Source: JANQPX01 sp041398025 (GTDB lineage Bacteria > Pseudomonadota > Alphaproteobacteria > Geminicoccales > Geminicoccaceae). From it: a stretch of DNA of 64,000 bases. Position numbers and translations under genes: made by a program. Shown here one piece after another: positions 8,693-18,061 of the stretch (positions are counted from its first letter, which is position 1; every line of letters starts with the position of its first letter). A model generated the notes under the pieces. The model made no database searches, was not told the DNA's origin, and saw only the letters and a program-made list of their open reading frames with translations. The DNA lies in contig JAWKVM010000015.1 in assembly GCA_041398025.1 (NCBI GenBank), positions 170,038 through 234,037 of the forward strand, read 5' to 3'.

Positions 8693-10015
8693 TCAGCGAT
8701 AGGCCAGAAGCTCGGCGTCCTCGGTCAGGATGAAGGCGGTGCCACCGGCGAACACCGGGTTCGTCGCGGCCGGTGCCGGCAGCGTAAGCTGGCTGATCTG
8801 CTTGCCGTCATAGGGCGAGAGCGTGACCAGATCGCCGCCGGAGCTGGTGAGATAGAGGCGCTCGCCAGCGAGTACCGGCCCCCGCCAGGTCAGCGTGCTG
8901 GCCGCGGCGTCCTCGGGATCGGTGGTGTGCGGCATCCGCGTCACCCACCTGATCCGCCCATCCCGACGCACCAGGCAGACCACGTCTTCGCCTTCGGTCA
9001 GGAGATAGATGAAGTCGCCTGCGACCCAAGGCGTGTCGACCGCGGCGAGATCGGCGTCCCAGGCGCGTATTCCGTGGCGCATGTCGATCGCAGCAACCTG
9101 ACCGCCGCGCCCGCCGACATAAACGAGATCGCCGTCGATCACCGGGGCGCCGTCGATATCGTTGATCTCGGCAAGCGCCTGGGTGCGGCGCGGCCGTTCC
9201 AGCGTGTCGTTCCAGAGCGGACGACCGTTGTCGAGCCTGAGCGCAAACACCTCGGCCGAAGAATAGGGCACGACCGCGATACCGCCATCGACAGCGGGGC
9301 TCGGCCCACCGAGGACACCCGAGGCTTCGAAGAAACCGGCATGGCGCCAGGTGGGCTGGCCGGTGTCACTATCAAGAGCGTAGACCTGATTGTCTGCGGT
9401 CAGCACCAGGACGACGCCATCCGCGACGGCCGGCGCCGAGCGCAGCGGCAAGGTCAGCGGCTGACGCCAGATTTCTCCACCATTCTTGGCATCGAGACCG
9501 ATGACGTCGCCGGTGGTCAGGGTGACGAACAGCCGGCCCTGATCGAACGCGATGCCGCCGCCAAAAACGCTGTCGTCGAGCGCCAGGTCCTCATGGGTCT
9601 TCTGCCAGCGCAAGGTGCCGGTCTTGGTGTCGATAGCGCTGATCGTGCCGAACGCGTCCATCCCGTAGACCGTGCCCTCGGCGACCACAGGGCGCGCCAG
9701 GAGCTGGCCACTGCCGGCGGCGCTCGCCCCGAGCTGGACACGCCAGGCGAGCGCCAGATCCTTGGGTCCCGCCGGATGCTGCGGCCGGTAGGCAGGCGAG
9801 CCGCCCTGCTGGGGCCAGGCTTGGTTGACGACCGCAGGCGGCAGGCTGACCGGCAGGTCGGCAATATTGGGATCCGCACTGAGCTGGCTGTCGCGCAGCA
9901 GGACCGCGACCCGATCGCCCGGAAGCGCCGGCTCTTCGCTGTCTCCATACCAGCCGCTGCAGGCGGAAAGCACGCTGCAGCAGACCAGGAGAGCGGGAAG
10001 CGCGCGCACCCTCAT
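8693..10015 (-). CDS. bamB: Outer membrane protein assembly lipoprotein BamB (PQQ-like beta-propeller)
   Basis: 440 aa. A lipoprotein signal peptide ends in VLSAC (Cys at about residue 19). The mature part consists of repeated beta-propeller blades with W-x-x-x-x-x-A/G-x-x-x-x-P-V-V patterns (LRWQKTHEDL, IWRQPLTLPL, PTWRHAGFF, IRWVTRMPH). BamB is a periplasmic, outer-membrane-anchored scaffold of the BAM complex that inserts beta-barrel proteins. The start overlaps the 3' end of the upstream TPR gene by 4 bp (10012-10015), implying translational coupling. Confidence 0.93.
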   Translation of the reverse strand: MRVRALPALLVCCSVLSACSGWYGDSEEPALPGDRVAVLLRDSQLSADPNIADLPVSLPPAVVNQAWPQQGGSPAYRPQHPAGPKDLALAWRVQLGASAAGSGQLLARPVVAEGTVYGMDAFGTISAIDTKTGTLRWQKTHEDLALDDSVFGGGIAFDQGRLFVTLTTGDVIGLDAKNGGEIWRQPLTLPLRSAPAVADGVVLVLTADNQVYALDSDTGQPTWRHAGFFEASGVLGGPSPAVDGGIAVVPYSSAEVFALRLDNGRPLWNDTLERPRRTQALAEINDIDGAPVIDGDLVYVGGRGGQVAAIDMRHGIRAWDADLAAVDTPWVAGDFIYLLTEGEDVVCLVRRDGRIRWVTRMPHTTDPEDAAASTLTWRGPVLAGERLYLTSSGGDLVTLSPYDGKQISQLTLPAPAATNPVFAGGTAFILTEDAELLAYR

Positions 10016-10767
10016 TGCTCGGGCTCGTCCTTGAGCGCGGCCGCATCGTCGACGGCCTCATCAGCGCTGTTTTGGGATACGGTCTGGTTCTCCTCCTCGA
10101 GCGGACCGCCAAGCGCGTTCAGGAGTTCGCTCGCGCGCCGCTGCAGATTGCCGGGCGTGTTCTGATCGGCAAGCAACGTCTCCAGCGTCGCACGGGCTTC
10201 TTCCGTGCGGCCGGCCTTCATCTGCGCCACCGCCTTCAGCTCGATCAAACTGGCGCGCCACGGGTTGTCGGGCGTCGCCGCCTGATCCAGATCGCCGATC
10301 ATCGCATCGGCGTCGGCTGCGCCCAGGGACTCCTGGAGGGCAAGGAGGGACGCGAGGCGCTGATAGACCGCGCCGGCGTCGCCGCTGCCGGCGAGGCTTT
10401 CGAGCACGGCCAGCTTGGCCTCGGTATCGCCCGCCTGCTTTTCCGCTTCGGCCGCGCGCAGGCGCGCCACCACCGCCATGCCGCCGCCGACATTTCCGGC
10501 AAGCGCCTCGAAGGCATCGGCAGCCTCGGCAGGCTTCTCCTGGAGAAGCGCAGTCGCATCGGCAAGCGCCTTGGCATTGGCCGCACGCTGGCTCGCCTGA
10601 TAGTTCTGCCAGCCGACGCCGGCCGCCGTTCCGACGATGACGGCAAGCGCCGCGCCGACGATATAGGCGCTATATTGGTTCCAGACCGCCAGCCAACGAT
10701 CCTGGCGGACCGCCTCGTCGACTTCGCGAATGAAGCCGTCCGAGTTCTCGCTATCCCGGCTGCGCAT
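10012..10767 (-). CDS. YfgM-like membrane-anchored TPR protein
   Basis: 251 aa. A cytoplasmic N-terminus (FIREVDEAVRQDRW) leads into one membrane segment at about 33-50 (YIVGAALAVIVGTAAGVGW). The rest is an Ala-rich helical periplasmic TPR-like domain (Tetratricopeptide_2, YfgM type). In E. coli, YfgM associates with PpiD at the Sec translocon. Its place directly before bamB and der, with a 4 bp overlap into bamB, matches the conserved yfgM-bamB-der block and supports a role in envelope protein biogenesis. The acidic tail (EEENQTVSQNSADEAVDD) is poorly conserved in such proteins. Confidence 0.85.
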   Translation of the reverse strand: MRSRDSENSDGFIREVDEAVRQDRWLAVWNQYSAYIVGAALAVIVGTAAGVGWQNYQASQRAANAKALADATALLQEKPAEAADAFEALAGNVGGGMAVVARLRAAEAEKQAGDTEAKLAVLESLAGSGDAGAVYQRLASLLALQESLGAADADAMIGDLDQAATPDNPWRASLIELKAVAQMKAGRTEEARATLETLLADQNTPGNLQRRASELLNALGGPLEEENQTVSQNSADEAVDDAAALKDEPEQ

Positions 10768-10927
10768 GGTGGGCCTTGCAGTTGATTGTGGATCCAGAGG
10801 GTGTAGGTATGAGACCGTCGAGCGTTTGGCAAGGGCCGGATCCTCTTCCTCAGAGCGTGCTGGTCACCCTACTCCGCCTTCGAGCGCGTCGCGCATGCCT
10901 TTTCACGAAACCTAGCGAAGTCCGACC

Positions 10928-11494
10928 ATGCCCCGCCTTTTCGTCGCCCTCGACCTCCCCGATGAGATCAACGAATCCCTGGCACCGCTAATGCGCGGCC
11001 TCGGCGACGTGCGGTGGATGACCGACGACCAGCTCCATCTCACCCTTCGTTTCATCGGCGAGCTCGACAATGGCCGCGCCCACGAGGTCGCCGATGCGCT
11101 GTCACTGGTGCCGGGCATGGCCTTCGAGCTTCGCCTGAAGGGTATCGGCCATTTCCCGCCGCGCGGGGAGCCCAGGGTGATCTGGGCGGGTGTCGAGCGT
11201 CAGCCGGAGCTGAACGGCCTCAAACGCCGCATCGACCGTGCCCTGGAGCAGGCCGGGCTCGAGCGTGACCCGAAAAAATACACCCCTCACGTCACCCTGG
11301 CACGCCTGCGCCGCCCACCGACCCAGGCTGGTCTGGCGACCTATCTCATGCGTCACAGTCTGTTCCAGAGCCCGAGTTTTCCGGTGAGCGGCTTCAAACT
11401 CTATTCGAGCTGGCTCGATGGCCATGGCGCCGACTATCAGGTGGAGGCGAGCTACGATCTCGTGCCTGGGAGCGAGGACGAGGCCTGGGCGTGA
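10928..11494 (+). CDS. thpR: RNA 2',3'-cyclic phosphodiesterase
   Basis: 188 aa, normal for the 2H phosphoesterase family. Two H-x-T-x motifs are present: HLTL at residues 37-40 and HVTL near residue 120 (KKYTPHVTLARL). The N-terminus MPRLFVALDLP is typical. The enzyme hydrolyses RNA 2',3'-cyclic phosphate ends and was long described as a 2'-5' RNA ligase. It is a single gene, divergent from the yfgM-like gene across a 160 bp spacer in which I see no clear promoter. Confidence 0.93.
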   Translation: MPRLFVALDLPDEINESLAPLMRGLGDVRWMTDDQLHLTLRFIGELDNGRAHEVADALSLVPGMAFELRLKGIGHFPPRGEPRVIWAGVERQPELNGLKRRIDRALEQAGLERDPKKYTPHVTLARLRRPPTQAGLATYLMRHSLFQSPSFPVSGFKLYSSWLDGHGADYQVEASYDLVPGSEDEAWA

Positions 11495-11526
11495 TGCGGA
11501 GGCGACGTCCTTCAGGAACGGACGAG

Positions 11527-13494
11527 CTACGCCGCATTTTCGTGAGGGGCGGACCGGGCCGCAGACCCTTCGCCGGCGGAAATGGGCAAACCGCCGCCTT
11601 CCGCGGGGTCTGCTGACGATCCGCGATTTGGCAGATGCACATGGAAGGTCGTGCCCGCCCCCTCCGCGCTCTCGACGTCGATCGTGCCGCCGTGCAATTG
11701 CACCAGGTGAAAGGCGAGGTGAAGGCCGATGCCGGTGCCGGCGATTCCTGTCGACGTGCTCGCCCGGAAGAATCGACTGAAGAGCTTCTGCTGCTCCGCG
11801 ACCGGTATGCCCACGCCTTGATCGCGCACGGCGATAACGATGCCGCCATCTTCCTGCGCTCGCCCATCGACCCAGACATTGCCGCCATCGGGCGAATATT
11901 TGATGGCGTTGGACAAGAGGTTGGAAAAGACCTGACGAAGGAGTTTGGCGTCAGCGACGATATGTTCAGCGGCCTGATCGACGTCGACCAGGATTTTGTG
12001 GTTGGGATGGAGTTCGCCATAATTTCTGGCGAGTTCAGCAATCATCTCGAGAAGCTCGCAGTCGGCCGGACGAAACTCGATGCGTCCGTCCTCGAGCCTT
12101 GCAGCGGCCAGGACGCTTTCCATCAGATCGGTCAGGCGCGTGACAGAGGTTCGGATCTTGCGCAGCGCCTCGATCGACCGATCGGGCGTAGCCGCAGTGG
12201 ATCGCCTCAGAAGACGCTGAGCGTGACCGTCGATGATCGCAAGCGGCGTGCGAAACTCGTGGGACACCATGGAGACGAATTGACGCTGCAGCCCGGCAAG
12301 CTTGCGCTCCTCGTCGAGCGCATCGGCGAGACGTTCGGCCTGATCCTGCAGTTCCGTCGTCCGCTCGGCGACCAGCTGCTCCAGATGGTCGCGATATTGC
12401 TCCAGCTTCGCGCGCGCGGCCTGACGCTCGGTGATATCTCTTACCGCGACAACTTTGGCCGGCCGCTTGCCATAGTTGATGGACTTGACCAGCAGTTCGG
12501 CAAAGATCGGTGAGCCCGACGCCGGAAGAAGCGGCAGTTCAAACGTGCGATCACCGCCGTCGGTCAAGGCTTGGCCCAGCGTGTCTCGTCGTTCACGATC
12601 GACGAACTCGTCGATCGGTCGGCCTTGCAGGGAATGCACAGGCACCTTCAGCAGGTCGGAAAGGGCATCATTGACCTCGACCAGCCGGCCCTCGACGCAG
12701 ATCCCGATACCTTCGAAGGTCGCATTCACCAGGCTGCGCAGCCGTTCCGCTTCGCGCGCCCGGCGTCCGGCGAGATGCTGATCGACAAGGGCGCCGCAGG
12801 CACCGACGGTCATGATGACGAGGGCTGCAAGGCCGATGTCGAATCCCAGCCTGGCGCTGGTCAGATAGGCCGTGGGCATCGGCATGAGCGGGCTCGGCGT
12901 CAATTCCAGTGCCGCCATGCCGGTGAAATGCATCGAGCAAATGGCGAGGGTCAGCAGGAGAGCACCGCCGATACGAGCCCGGATCGCGTGCTTGCCATGG
13001 GCCAGCCTGATCGCCGCGACCGCGAAACTGCAGCCAAGAAGCCAGGCAGCCGCGACCAGTAGAGGATCCCAAGTCATGACGGCAGGCACGAGGAGTCCCT
13101 GCATGCCGACGAAATGCATGGTCGAGATGCCGATGCCGAAAACCACGCCTCCGGCCTGAGGCGCCATGCCATGCCTCAGATAGACGGGCAGGGCCAGTCC
13201 TAAGCCCGTGATGACGATGGCTGCAATCAGGGAGAAGACCGTCAGCTTGATGTCAAAGCCGGTGGGCAGGCCGGTTTCGAATGCGAGCATGGCGACAAAA
13301 TGCGTTGCCCAGATACCCGTCGCCGAAATGAAAGCTCCGGCGACCAGCCAGGCAGCGCGCACCACGCCATCATAGCTGTGCGCTCGGTTGGTGATGCTGA
13401 GTGCCGCGAATGCCGCGAACAGGCAAAGAAGGGCTGCCAGAACCACCAACCAAGGATCATGTTGCTGCGTGATGCACGCATAGACACGGACCAT
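11527..13494 (-). CDS. MHYT-domain hybrid membrane sensor histidine kinase
   Basis: 655 aa from ATG 13494, chosen because GAGGGAG lies 6 nt upstream and MHYT proteins start with a VYACITQQHD-like stretch. An upstream ATG at 13530 would add 12 residues. Seven predicted membrane helices carry the MHYT motifs (THFVAML, MHFVGM, MHFTGM), proposed to bind copper and sense O2, CO or NO. Then come a PAS domain (about 265-365), a coiled coil (LEQLVAERTTELQDQ), the HisKA phosphoacceptor (SMVSHEFRTPL) and a HATPase with N box (NLLSNAIKYSPDGG) and G boxes (DQGVGIP, GTGIGLHL). No response regulator is adjacent, so it is an orphan kinase. The ligand is not deducible from sequence. Confidence 0.88.
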   Translation of the reverse strand: MVRVYACITQQHDPWLVVLAALLCLFAAFAALSITNRAHSYDGVVRAAWLVAGAFISATGIWATHFVAMLAFETGLPTGFDIKLTVFSLIAAIVITGLGLALPVYLRHGMAPQAGGVVFGIGISTMHFVGMQGLLVPAVMTWDPLLVAAAWLLGCSFAVAAIRLAHGKHAIRARIGGALLLTLAICSMHFTGMAALELTPSPLMPMPTAYLTSARLGFDIGLAALVIMTVGACGALVDQHLAGRRAREAERLRSLVNATFEGIGICVEGRLVEVNDALSDLLKVPVHSLQGRPIDEFVDRERRDTLGQALTDGGDRTFELPLLPASGSPIFAELLVKSINYGKRPAKVVAVRDITERQAARAKLEQYRDHLEQLVAERTTELQDQAERLADALDEERKLAGLQRQFVSMVSHEFRTPLAIIDGHAQRLLRRSTAATPDRSIEALRKIRTSVTRLTDLMESVLAAARLEDGRIEFRPADCELLEMIAELARNYGELHPNHKILVDVDQAAEHIVADAKLLRQVFSNLLSNAIKYSPDGGNVWVDGRAQEDGGIVIAVRDQGVGIPVAEQQKLFSRFFRASTSTGIAGTGIGLHLAFHLVQLHGGTIDVESAEGAGTTFHVHLPNRGSSADPAEGGGLPISAGEGSAARSAPHENAA

Positions 13495-13641
13495 GCCAAC
13501 TCCCTCGCTCGTGGCAAGGTAGCGTAACATCGTAAATTTTCTCTTTACGGACTGATAAGTTGATGTCGGGGCAGCGCGGCAGCGTGTTTCGCTGTCCATC
13601 GATGCGACGGCGGTGTCTGCGTCGCGATCGTCTCGGGCGCC

Positions 13642-13995
13642 TCAATCGATGGACGGCAAGGCCGCCTGCGCCTCTTTTGGCAGGCGCAGACGGACGCGAC
13701 GGTACGACTCAGTGAGGTGGTGACGGAGATCGTCGTCCGAGGTGTCGAAGGGGAGATTGACCCAGGAGCGGTGGAAATAGGGGGCTTTGACGGCAATACC
13801 TGCGTCGATCAGCATTTCGGCGATCTCGATGCTCTCGGTCTTGATGGAGACGCCGGGCATCACGGCGCCGATGCAGGCGAACATCTTGCCGCCAATCTTC
13901 CAGGCGTCGTGGCCGCCGCCCCAGGGATCGGAGACTTCGGCGCCGGGCAGGGTTCGGCAGATGGCGTTGATACGGTCGCGATCTCGCTGCGACAT
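13642..13995 (-). CDS. MmcQ/YjbR family protein
   Basis: 117 aa from ATG 13995, which has GGAGAG 6 nt upstream; a longer frame to 14049 lacks such a site and would overlap coaE. The pattern LPGAEVSDPWGGGHDAWKIG, then GGKMFACIG, then a C-terminal helix beginning with Leu/Tyr/Arg (LRHHLTESYRRVRLRLPKE) is that of the YjbR (CyaY-like fold) family, a small DNA-binding-like or uncharacterised protein. It lies 17 bp after coaE on the same strand and is probably the last gene of the maf-aroE-coaE transcript. Confidence 0.8.
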   Translation of the reverse strand: MSQRDRDRINAICRTLPGAEVSDPWGGGHDAWKIGGKMFACIGAVMPGVSIKTESIEIAEMLIDAGIAVKAPYFHRSWVNLPFDTSDDDLRHHLTESYRRVRLRLPKEAQAALPSID

Positions 13996-14012
13996 CGGCG
14001 TCTCTCCAGAGA

Positions 14013-14663
14013 TCAGGCAGCCCTGCGGCGGCGCGGCGCTGCCAGCCACCTGTCCGGCCAGGCGTTGGCGGGACGCCGTCGGGTCTCGTCGATAATCGAA
14101 GCGACCGCATCGATCGAACGGCGTTTTCCCAAGCCCGTCGGAATGACGAAATCCGCCCGCTTTCGCTTCAACCGGTCCGGCAGTTGCCTCGCAAGGATGG
14201 CGTCGAGGCGCTGCCTCGACATGCCGGGGCGGCGCAGCACGCGCTGGGCCTGGAGAAAGGCGGGTGCGCTGACTACGGCGACGGCGTCCATCAGCCTGTC
14301 GCCCCCGGTTTCGTAGAGCAGCGGGATGTCCATCACGGCAAGCGGGCGGCGGGCCGCGGCCTGCTGCACGAGAAAACGGCGCTGGGTGGCCCGGACCAGC
14401 GGATGCACGATGCGCTCCAGGCGCTTCAAGGCGTCCGGGTCGTCGAACACGGCTTCGCCCAGAGCTTTACGGTCGACGCCGTGCGTCGTGCCGCAGCCGG
14501 GGAAGGCGGCGAGAACCGGGTCGACAGCCGCGCCGCCCGGCGCAAACAGGGCGTGGACGGCGGCATCGGCGTCGAACACCGGGACACCGAAGGCCTGGAA
14601 GATGCGGCTTGCGGTGGATTTGCCCATGGCGATCGAGCCGGTGAGGCCGAGGATGAAGGGCAT
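14013..14663 (-). CDS. coaE: Dephospho-CoA kinase
   Basis: 216 aa. The N-terminal P-loop GLTGSIAMGKST (about 6-17) and the following VFDADAAVHALFAPGG carry the conserved Asp of the family. RIVHPLVRATQRRFL and DIPLLYETGG are the usual CoA-domain segments. CoaE performs the last step of CoA synthesis, phosphorylating the ribose 3' hydroxyl of dephospho-CoA. It follows aroE by 7 bp. The C-terminus is rich in Arg/Ala/Trp and somewhat extended (RRRPANAWPDRWLAAPRRRR). Confidence 0.95.
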   Translation of the reverse strand: MPFILGLTGSIAMGKSTASRIFQAFGVPVFDADAAVHALFAPGGAAVDPVLAAFPGCGTTHGVDRKALGEAVFDDPDALKRLERIVHPLVRATQRRFLVQQAAARRPLAVMDIPLLYETGGDRLMDAVAVVSAPAFLQAQRVLRRPGMSRQRLDAILARQLPDRLKRKRADFVIPTGLGKRRSIDAVASIIDETRRRPANAWPDRWLAAPRRRRAA

Positions 14664-14670
14664 CGGCCGC

Positions 14671-15537
14671 TCAGTCCGCGAGGACGACGGCGCGCAGCGC
14701 GTCGGTCACCTCGGGATCATGGCCGAACCAGGCGGCGAAGCCGGGGCGGCCCTGATGCAGCAGCATGCCGAGGCCGTCGACCACCGGATTGCCCCTTGCC
14801 CGCGCTGCGGCGAGCAGCTCGGTTTCCAGGGGGGCATAGACGATGTCGGTGACGACGGCGGTCTCCGGCAGCGAGCCAAGGCCGATCTCCAACGGCTGTT
14901 GGCCCGACATGCCGAGGCTTGTGGTGTTGACCAGCAGGCCTGCGCCGTCGAGTGCGTCCTGCCGCTCGTCCCAGGCGATCACCTCGATCGCGCGGCCGGT
15001 CGCCACGGGACGAAGGGCGGTCGCCAGGTGCTCGGCGCGCTCGGCCGTGCGGTTCGCCAGCCGGATCGACGGCACGCCGGCATCGAGCAGCGCGACCGCG
15101 ATCGCACGGGCGGCACCGCCGGCCCCGAGCAGGATGGCGGGGCCGTCACCCGGACTCCAGGTCGGCGCACCAGCCTGAAGGTTGGCCATGAAGCCGAAAC
15201 CGTCGGTATTGTCGCCTTTGATGCAGCCATGTTCGCCGAAGATGATGGTGTTGACCGCACCGATGCGCCGGGCGGTCTCGCTCATCTCGTCGACCAGGGG
15301 CAGGACCAGCTCCTTGTGCGGCAGGGTCAGATTGACGCCGCGAAATCCGAGCGCCTGCAGGCCACGGATGGCGGTTTCCAGGCGCTCCGGGACGACGGCG
15401 AGCGGCACATAGGCGCCGTCGACGCCATAGCGCTTCAGCCAGTAGCCGTGGAGGCGCGGCGAGCGCGAATGCTTGATCGGCCAGCCGATGACGCCGGCAA
15501 GCCTGGCAGCGCCGCTGAGATAGGTCACGTCGGTCAT
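14671..15537 (-). CDS. aroE: Shikimate 5-dehydrogenase
   Basis: 288 aa. The N-terminal substrate domain has GVIGWPIKHSRSPRLH and NLTLPHKE with the catalytic Lys/Asp set (NTDGFGFMANL). The Rossmann part has LLGAGGAARAIAVAL and NRTAERA, specific for NADP(H). The enzyme reduces 3-dehydroshikimate to shikimate in aromatic amino acid synthesis. Its start overlaps the stop of the upstream maf gene by 4 bp (15534-15537), so translation is probably coupled. coaE follows 7 bp after it. The maf-aroE-coaE order is typical of alphaproteobacteria. Confidence 0.96.
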   Translation of the reverse strand: MTDVTYLSGAARLAGVIGWPIKHSRSPRLHGYWLKRYGVDGAYVPLAVVPERLETAIRGLQALGFRGVNLTLPHKELVLPLVDEMSETARRIGAVNTIIFGEHGCIKGDNTDGFGFMANLQAGAPTWSPGDGPAILLGAGGAARAIAVALLDAGVPSIRLANRTAERAEHLATALRPVATGRAIEVIAWDERQDALDGAGLLVNTTSLGMSGQQPLEIGLGSLPETAVVTDIVYAPLETELLAAARARGNPVVDGLGMLLHQGRPGFAAWFGHDPEVTDALRAVVLAD

Positions 15538-16175
15538 ACGGCGATCACCCCCTGGTCGCGCAGAAAGGCGAGGGTCGGCAGGAGCGGCAGGCCGAGGATG
15601 GAAAAATGATCACCCTCGATGCGCGTGAACAGATGCGGGCCGAGCCGCTCGATGTGATAGCCGCCCACCGTCTCGAGCGCAGCGTCCCCGATCGCATCGA
15701 GATAGCGGTCGACGAAGTCCGGCGACAAAGGGCGCATCCAGAGGCGGGTCCGCGTCAGGTGATGCCAGATGCGGGCGCCGCCTCGAAAGCCTACAACGGC
15801 GGTGTGCAGCTCATGGGGTTTGCCGGCGAGCGTCAGGAGCTGCGCCTTCGCGGCGTCGCGATCGGCAGGCTTGTCGAACCAGGTCTCGTCGCAGGTCAGG
15901 ATCTGGTCGCCGCCGAGCACGACCGCCGCGGGCGGGGCGTTGACGGCGATCCGGGCAGCCTTGAGCTCGGCGAGCGCCACGGCCGCCTCGCCCGCCGATC
16001 CGCCCGCCGCCTGGAACGACGCCTTGACCTCCCCCTCGTCCACCGCCGCCGGCTGCAGGACGACCTCGATGCCCGCAGCCTCGAACATGGCGGCCCGCGC
16101 CCGGCTGGCCGAGGCGAGGATCAGCGGCGGGGCCCCTTCGTTTTGCGGAAACACGCTCAAATCCAACGACTCCAT
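15534..16175 (-). CDS. maf: Maf family nucleoside triphosphate pyrophosphatase
   Basis: 213 aa from ATG 16175; a TTG at 16184 is an alternative. The family motif LILASASRARAAMFEAAGI is followed by the E-G-E-V-K block, LGGDQILTCDETWFDKP with the catalytic Asp, and DRYLDAIGDAALETVGGYHIE. Maf proteins hydrolyse non-canonical or excess NTPs to NMPs, limiting incorporation into nucleic acids. It is first in the maf-aroE-coaE-yjbR transcript and overlaps aroE by 4 bp. A palindromic repeat copy and a CtrA-like box lie 100-225 bp upstream. Confidence 0.93.
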   Translation of the reverse strand: MESLDLSVFPQNEGAPPLILASASRARAAMFEAAGIEVVLQPAAVDEGEVKASFQAAGGSAGEAAVALAELKAARIAVNAPPAAVVLGGDQILTCDETWFDKPADRDAAKAQLLTLAGKPHELHTAVVGFRGGARIWHHLTRTRLWMRPLSPDFVDRYLDAIGDAALETVGGYHIERLGPHLFTRIEGDHFSILGLPLLPTLAFLRDQGVIAV

Positions 16176-16278
16176 CGGGCGCAACCCCGATCAAACACCG
16201 ATATCCGCCAAGCCGCTGTCGCCAGAGGCACCGTCATCTTCACGATGTCTTAACTACTCCATGCCATTCTGGCCATCA

Positions 16279-16399
16279 GGTCCATGCGATCCTGGGAGTC
16301 CGAGCCTTGCCCCACCTGTTCAGGCGGGCGGGCGGGCGGATTCCCAGGATCGCATGGACCATGATGTGAAATGGCAGCTTCAGGTTAACATCAGGTTAA
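16279..16399 (-). repeat. Dispersed palindromic element, copy A, with CtrA-like box
   Basis: Palindrome 16279-16360. The arms 16279-16302 and 16337-16360 are 24 bp, starting GGTCCATGCGATCCTGGG, with one mismatch at the N of a GANTC site (GAGTC against GAATC), around a 34 nt GC-rich loop. Read on the minus strand, GGTTAA-type sequence precedes the palindrome by 22 bp: TTAA (16396-16399), 7 bp, TTAA (16385-16388), followed by CC. This is a perfect TTAA-N7-TTAA box. The copy lies between the 5' end of maf and the 3' end of the sensor kinase gene. The remaining part of this gap (16400-16660) holds no convincing gene. Confidence 0.9.
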
Positions 16400-16660
16400 G
16401 AACGCCAAGCCGGTGACCCGGAGAAGACAGTCAACAAACCGGCCTTGTTTCAGCCGGATTGGCGTGACGTGCTGCAAACGCCGGCTCCCTGAGTTTCCAC
16501 TCATCGCCTGCGGTCGACATGGCCGCTATGGCGCACAAGGACCGACGTGTCGCCCTTCCCCTCTCCGCCCGGCCCGAGAGCGTAACCGCATACCGGCGAA
16601 AAACCGGGCGCGTTCCCCGCTCCCGGCCGAAAAAGTCCATGAGGTGGCCATGCCACGCCA

Positions 16661-18061
16661 TCAGCAGGGGAGGCGGATGAGGACGCGGAGGCCGCCTAGC
16701 GGCGAGTCGTGGAGCTGGATGTCGCCGCCGTGGCTGAGCACGATGTCGCGGGCGATCGAGAGGCCGAGACCGACCCCGCCGGTGCCGGGATTGCGCGAGG
16801 CGTCGAGGCGGAAGAACGGCTTGAACACGGCCTCGCGCTGGTCGGCGGGGACGCCGGGGCCGTCATCGTCGATCGCGATCCAGACCTGGTCGTCCTCCAT
16901 GGTCGCACGGATGTTGACGACGCCGGCATAGCGCACGGCATTCTCGATGAGATTGGCGATGCAGCGCCGGATCGCCACGGGTCTGAGCGGCATGGTGATG
17001 GGGCGTTCGAGCTCGATGTCGATGCTGACACCGTCCTTCGCCGCGCGGCTGCCGACCTCGTGCAGGATGTTGCCGAGATCGGTCGGCGCCATGCTCTCCT
17101 GGCCCTCGCCGCGGGCGAAGGCGAGATAGCCGTCGACCACCTTGGCCATGTCCTCGACATCGCGCTGCAGGGCCTTGATGTCGTCGGGATGCGGCTTGGT
17201 GCTTTTCAGCATCTCGAGTTCGAGCTTCATGCGGGTGAGCGGTGTTCTGAGATCATGGGAGACCGCGGCGAGCATCTCGGTGCGCTGGGTGAGCTGGCGG
17301 AGGATGCGCTTCCTCATGGTGTTGAAGGCGGCGCCCGCCTGGCGGATCTCGGTGGCGCCGGCGAGCTTGAAGTCGCCGACGTCCCGGCCCTTGCCGAAAT
17401 TGTCCGCCGCCCAGGCGAGGCGTCGGATGGGGCGAAGCTGGCGGGTGAGAAAATAGATCGCGAGGATCAGGAGCAGCAGGGAGAGCCCGACCATCCAGCC
17501 GATGAAGATGCGGGTGGTGCTGCTGTCCACGCGTTTGCGCGGCGCGATCACCTGCAGCAAGCCGTCCTCGAGCTCGACGAAAACCGCGATCTGGCGCGGA
17601 CGCTCCGATGTGAGCGACGTGTCGATGGCGAAGGGATGCCTGAGCTGGCGCGTGAAGGTCTTGGTGAGGGTCTGATCGAGACGCGAGACGGTGCCGCGCT
17701 GTCCGATCGGGACGTCGCTCAGGCTGCCGCCCGGGTGCAAGGTCACGATGAAGCCGAAATGCTCGCGCCCGAGGTCGAGCGCCTTTTGGCGCGTTTCCGG
17801 GCGATCGGCTTTCTCGATCAGGTCGGCCAGGAGGCTGATCTCGCCGGCGACGCCGACCGCGAGCCAGCGGGTGACCGTGTCCCAATGGCGTTCGTAGAAG
17901 ACGTAGGCGAGGACGGCCTGCAGGATCAGGAGCGGCAGGAGGACGATCAGGAGCGACCGGCCGAACAGGCTCTTCGGCATCATCTGCCGAAGCAGCGGCT
18001 CACGCGGCGCCAGGCCTTCCTGGCGTATCGCGCCCCACTTATCCGCCAGTTCGGAGAACAT
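16661..18061 (-). CDS. EnvZ-type sensor histidine kinase
   Basis: 466 aa. Two membrane segments (about 33-55 and 190-210) bracket a periplasmic domain of about 130 residues. A HAMP segment (LTRQLRPIRRLAWAADNFG) follows. The HisKA box is VSHDLRTPLTRMKLELE, with the H-E/D-x-x-T/N phosphatase signature, and the HATPase has NLIENAVRYAG, DDDGPGVP and GGVGLGLSIARD. It should autophosphorylate and transfer to the response regulator encoded just upstream, whose 3' end it overlaps by 23 bp. The cassette order MarR-like, OmpR-like, EnvZ-like next to ilvE is a familiar alphaproteobacterial arrangement. The signal is unknown. Confidence 0.92.
   Translation of the reverse strand: MFSELADKWGAIRQEGLAPREPLLRQMMPKSLFGRSLLIVLLPLLILQAVLAYVFYERHWDTVTRWLAVGVAGEISLLADLIEKADRPETRQKALDLGREHFGFIVTLHPGGSLSDVPIGQRGTVSRLDQTLTKTFTRQLRHPFAIDTSLTSERPRQIAVFVELEDGLLQVIAPRKRVDSSTTRIFIGWMVGLSLLLLILAIYFLTRQLRPIRRLAWAADNFGKGRDVGDFKLAGATEIRQAGAAFNTMRKRILRQLTQRTEMLAAVSHDLRTPLTRMKLELEMLKSTKPHPDDIKALQRDVEDMAKVVDGYLAFARGEGQESMAPTDLGNILHEVGSRAAKDGVSIDIELERPITMPLRPVAIRRCIANLIENAVRYAGVVNIRATMEDDQVWIAIDDDGPGVPADQREAVFKPFFRLDASRNPGTGGVGLGLSIARDIVLSHGGDIQLHDSPLGGLRVLIRLPC

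Noticed and set aside
16431..16661. A 76-codon minus frame between the sensor kinase gene and palindrome copy A
   Set aside because: No ribosome site, Arg-rich without structure, and it starts in the kinase stop region. Treated as non-coding.
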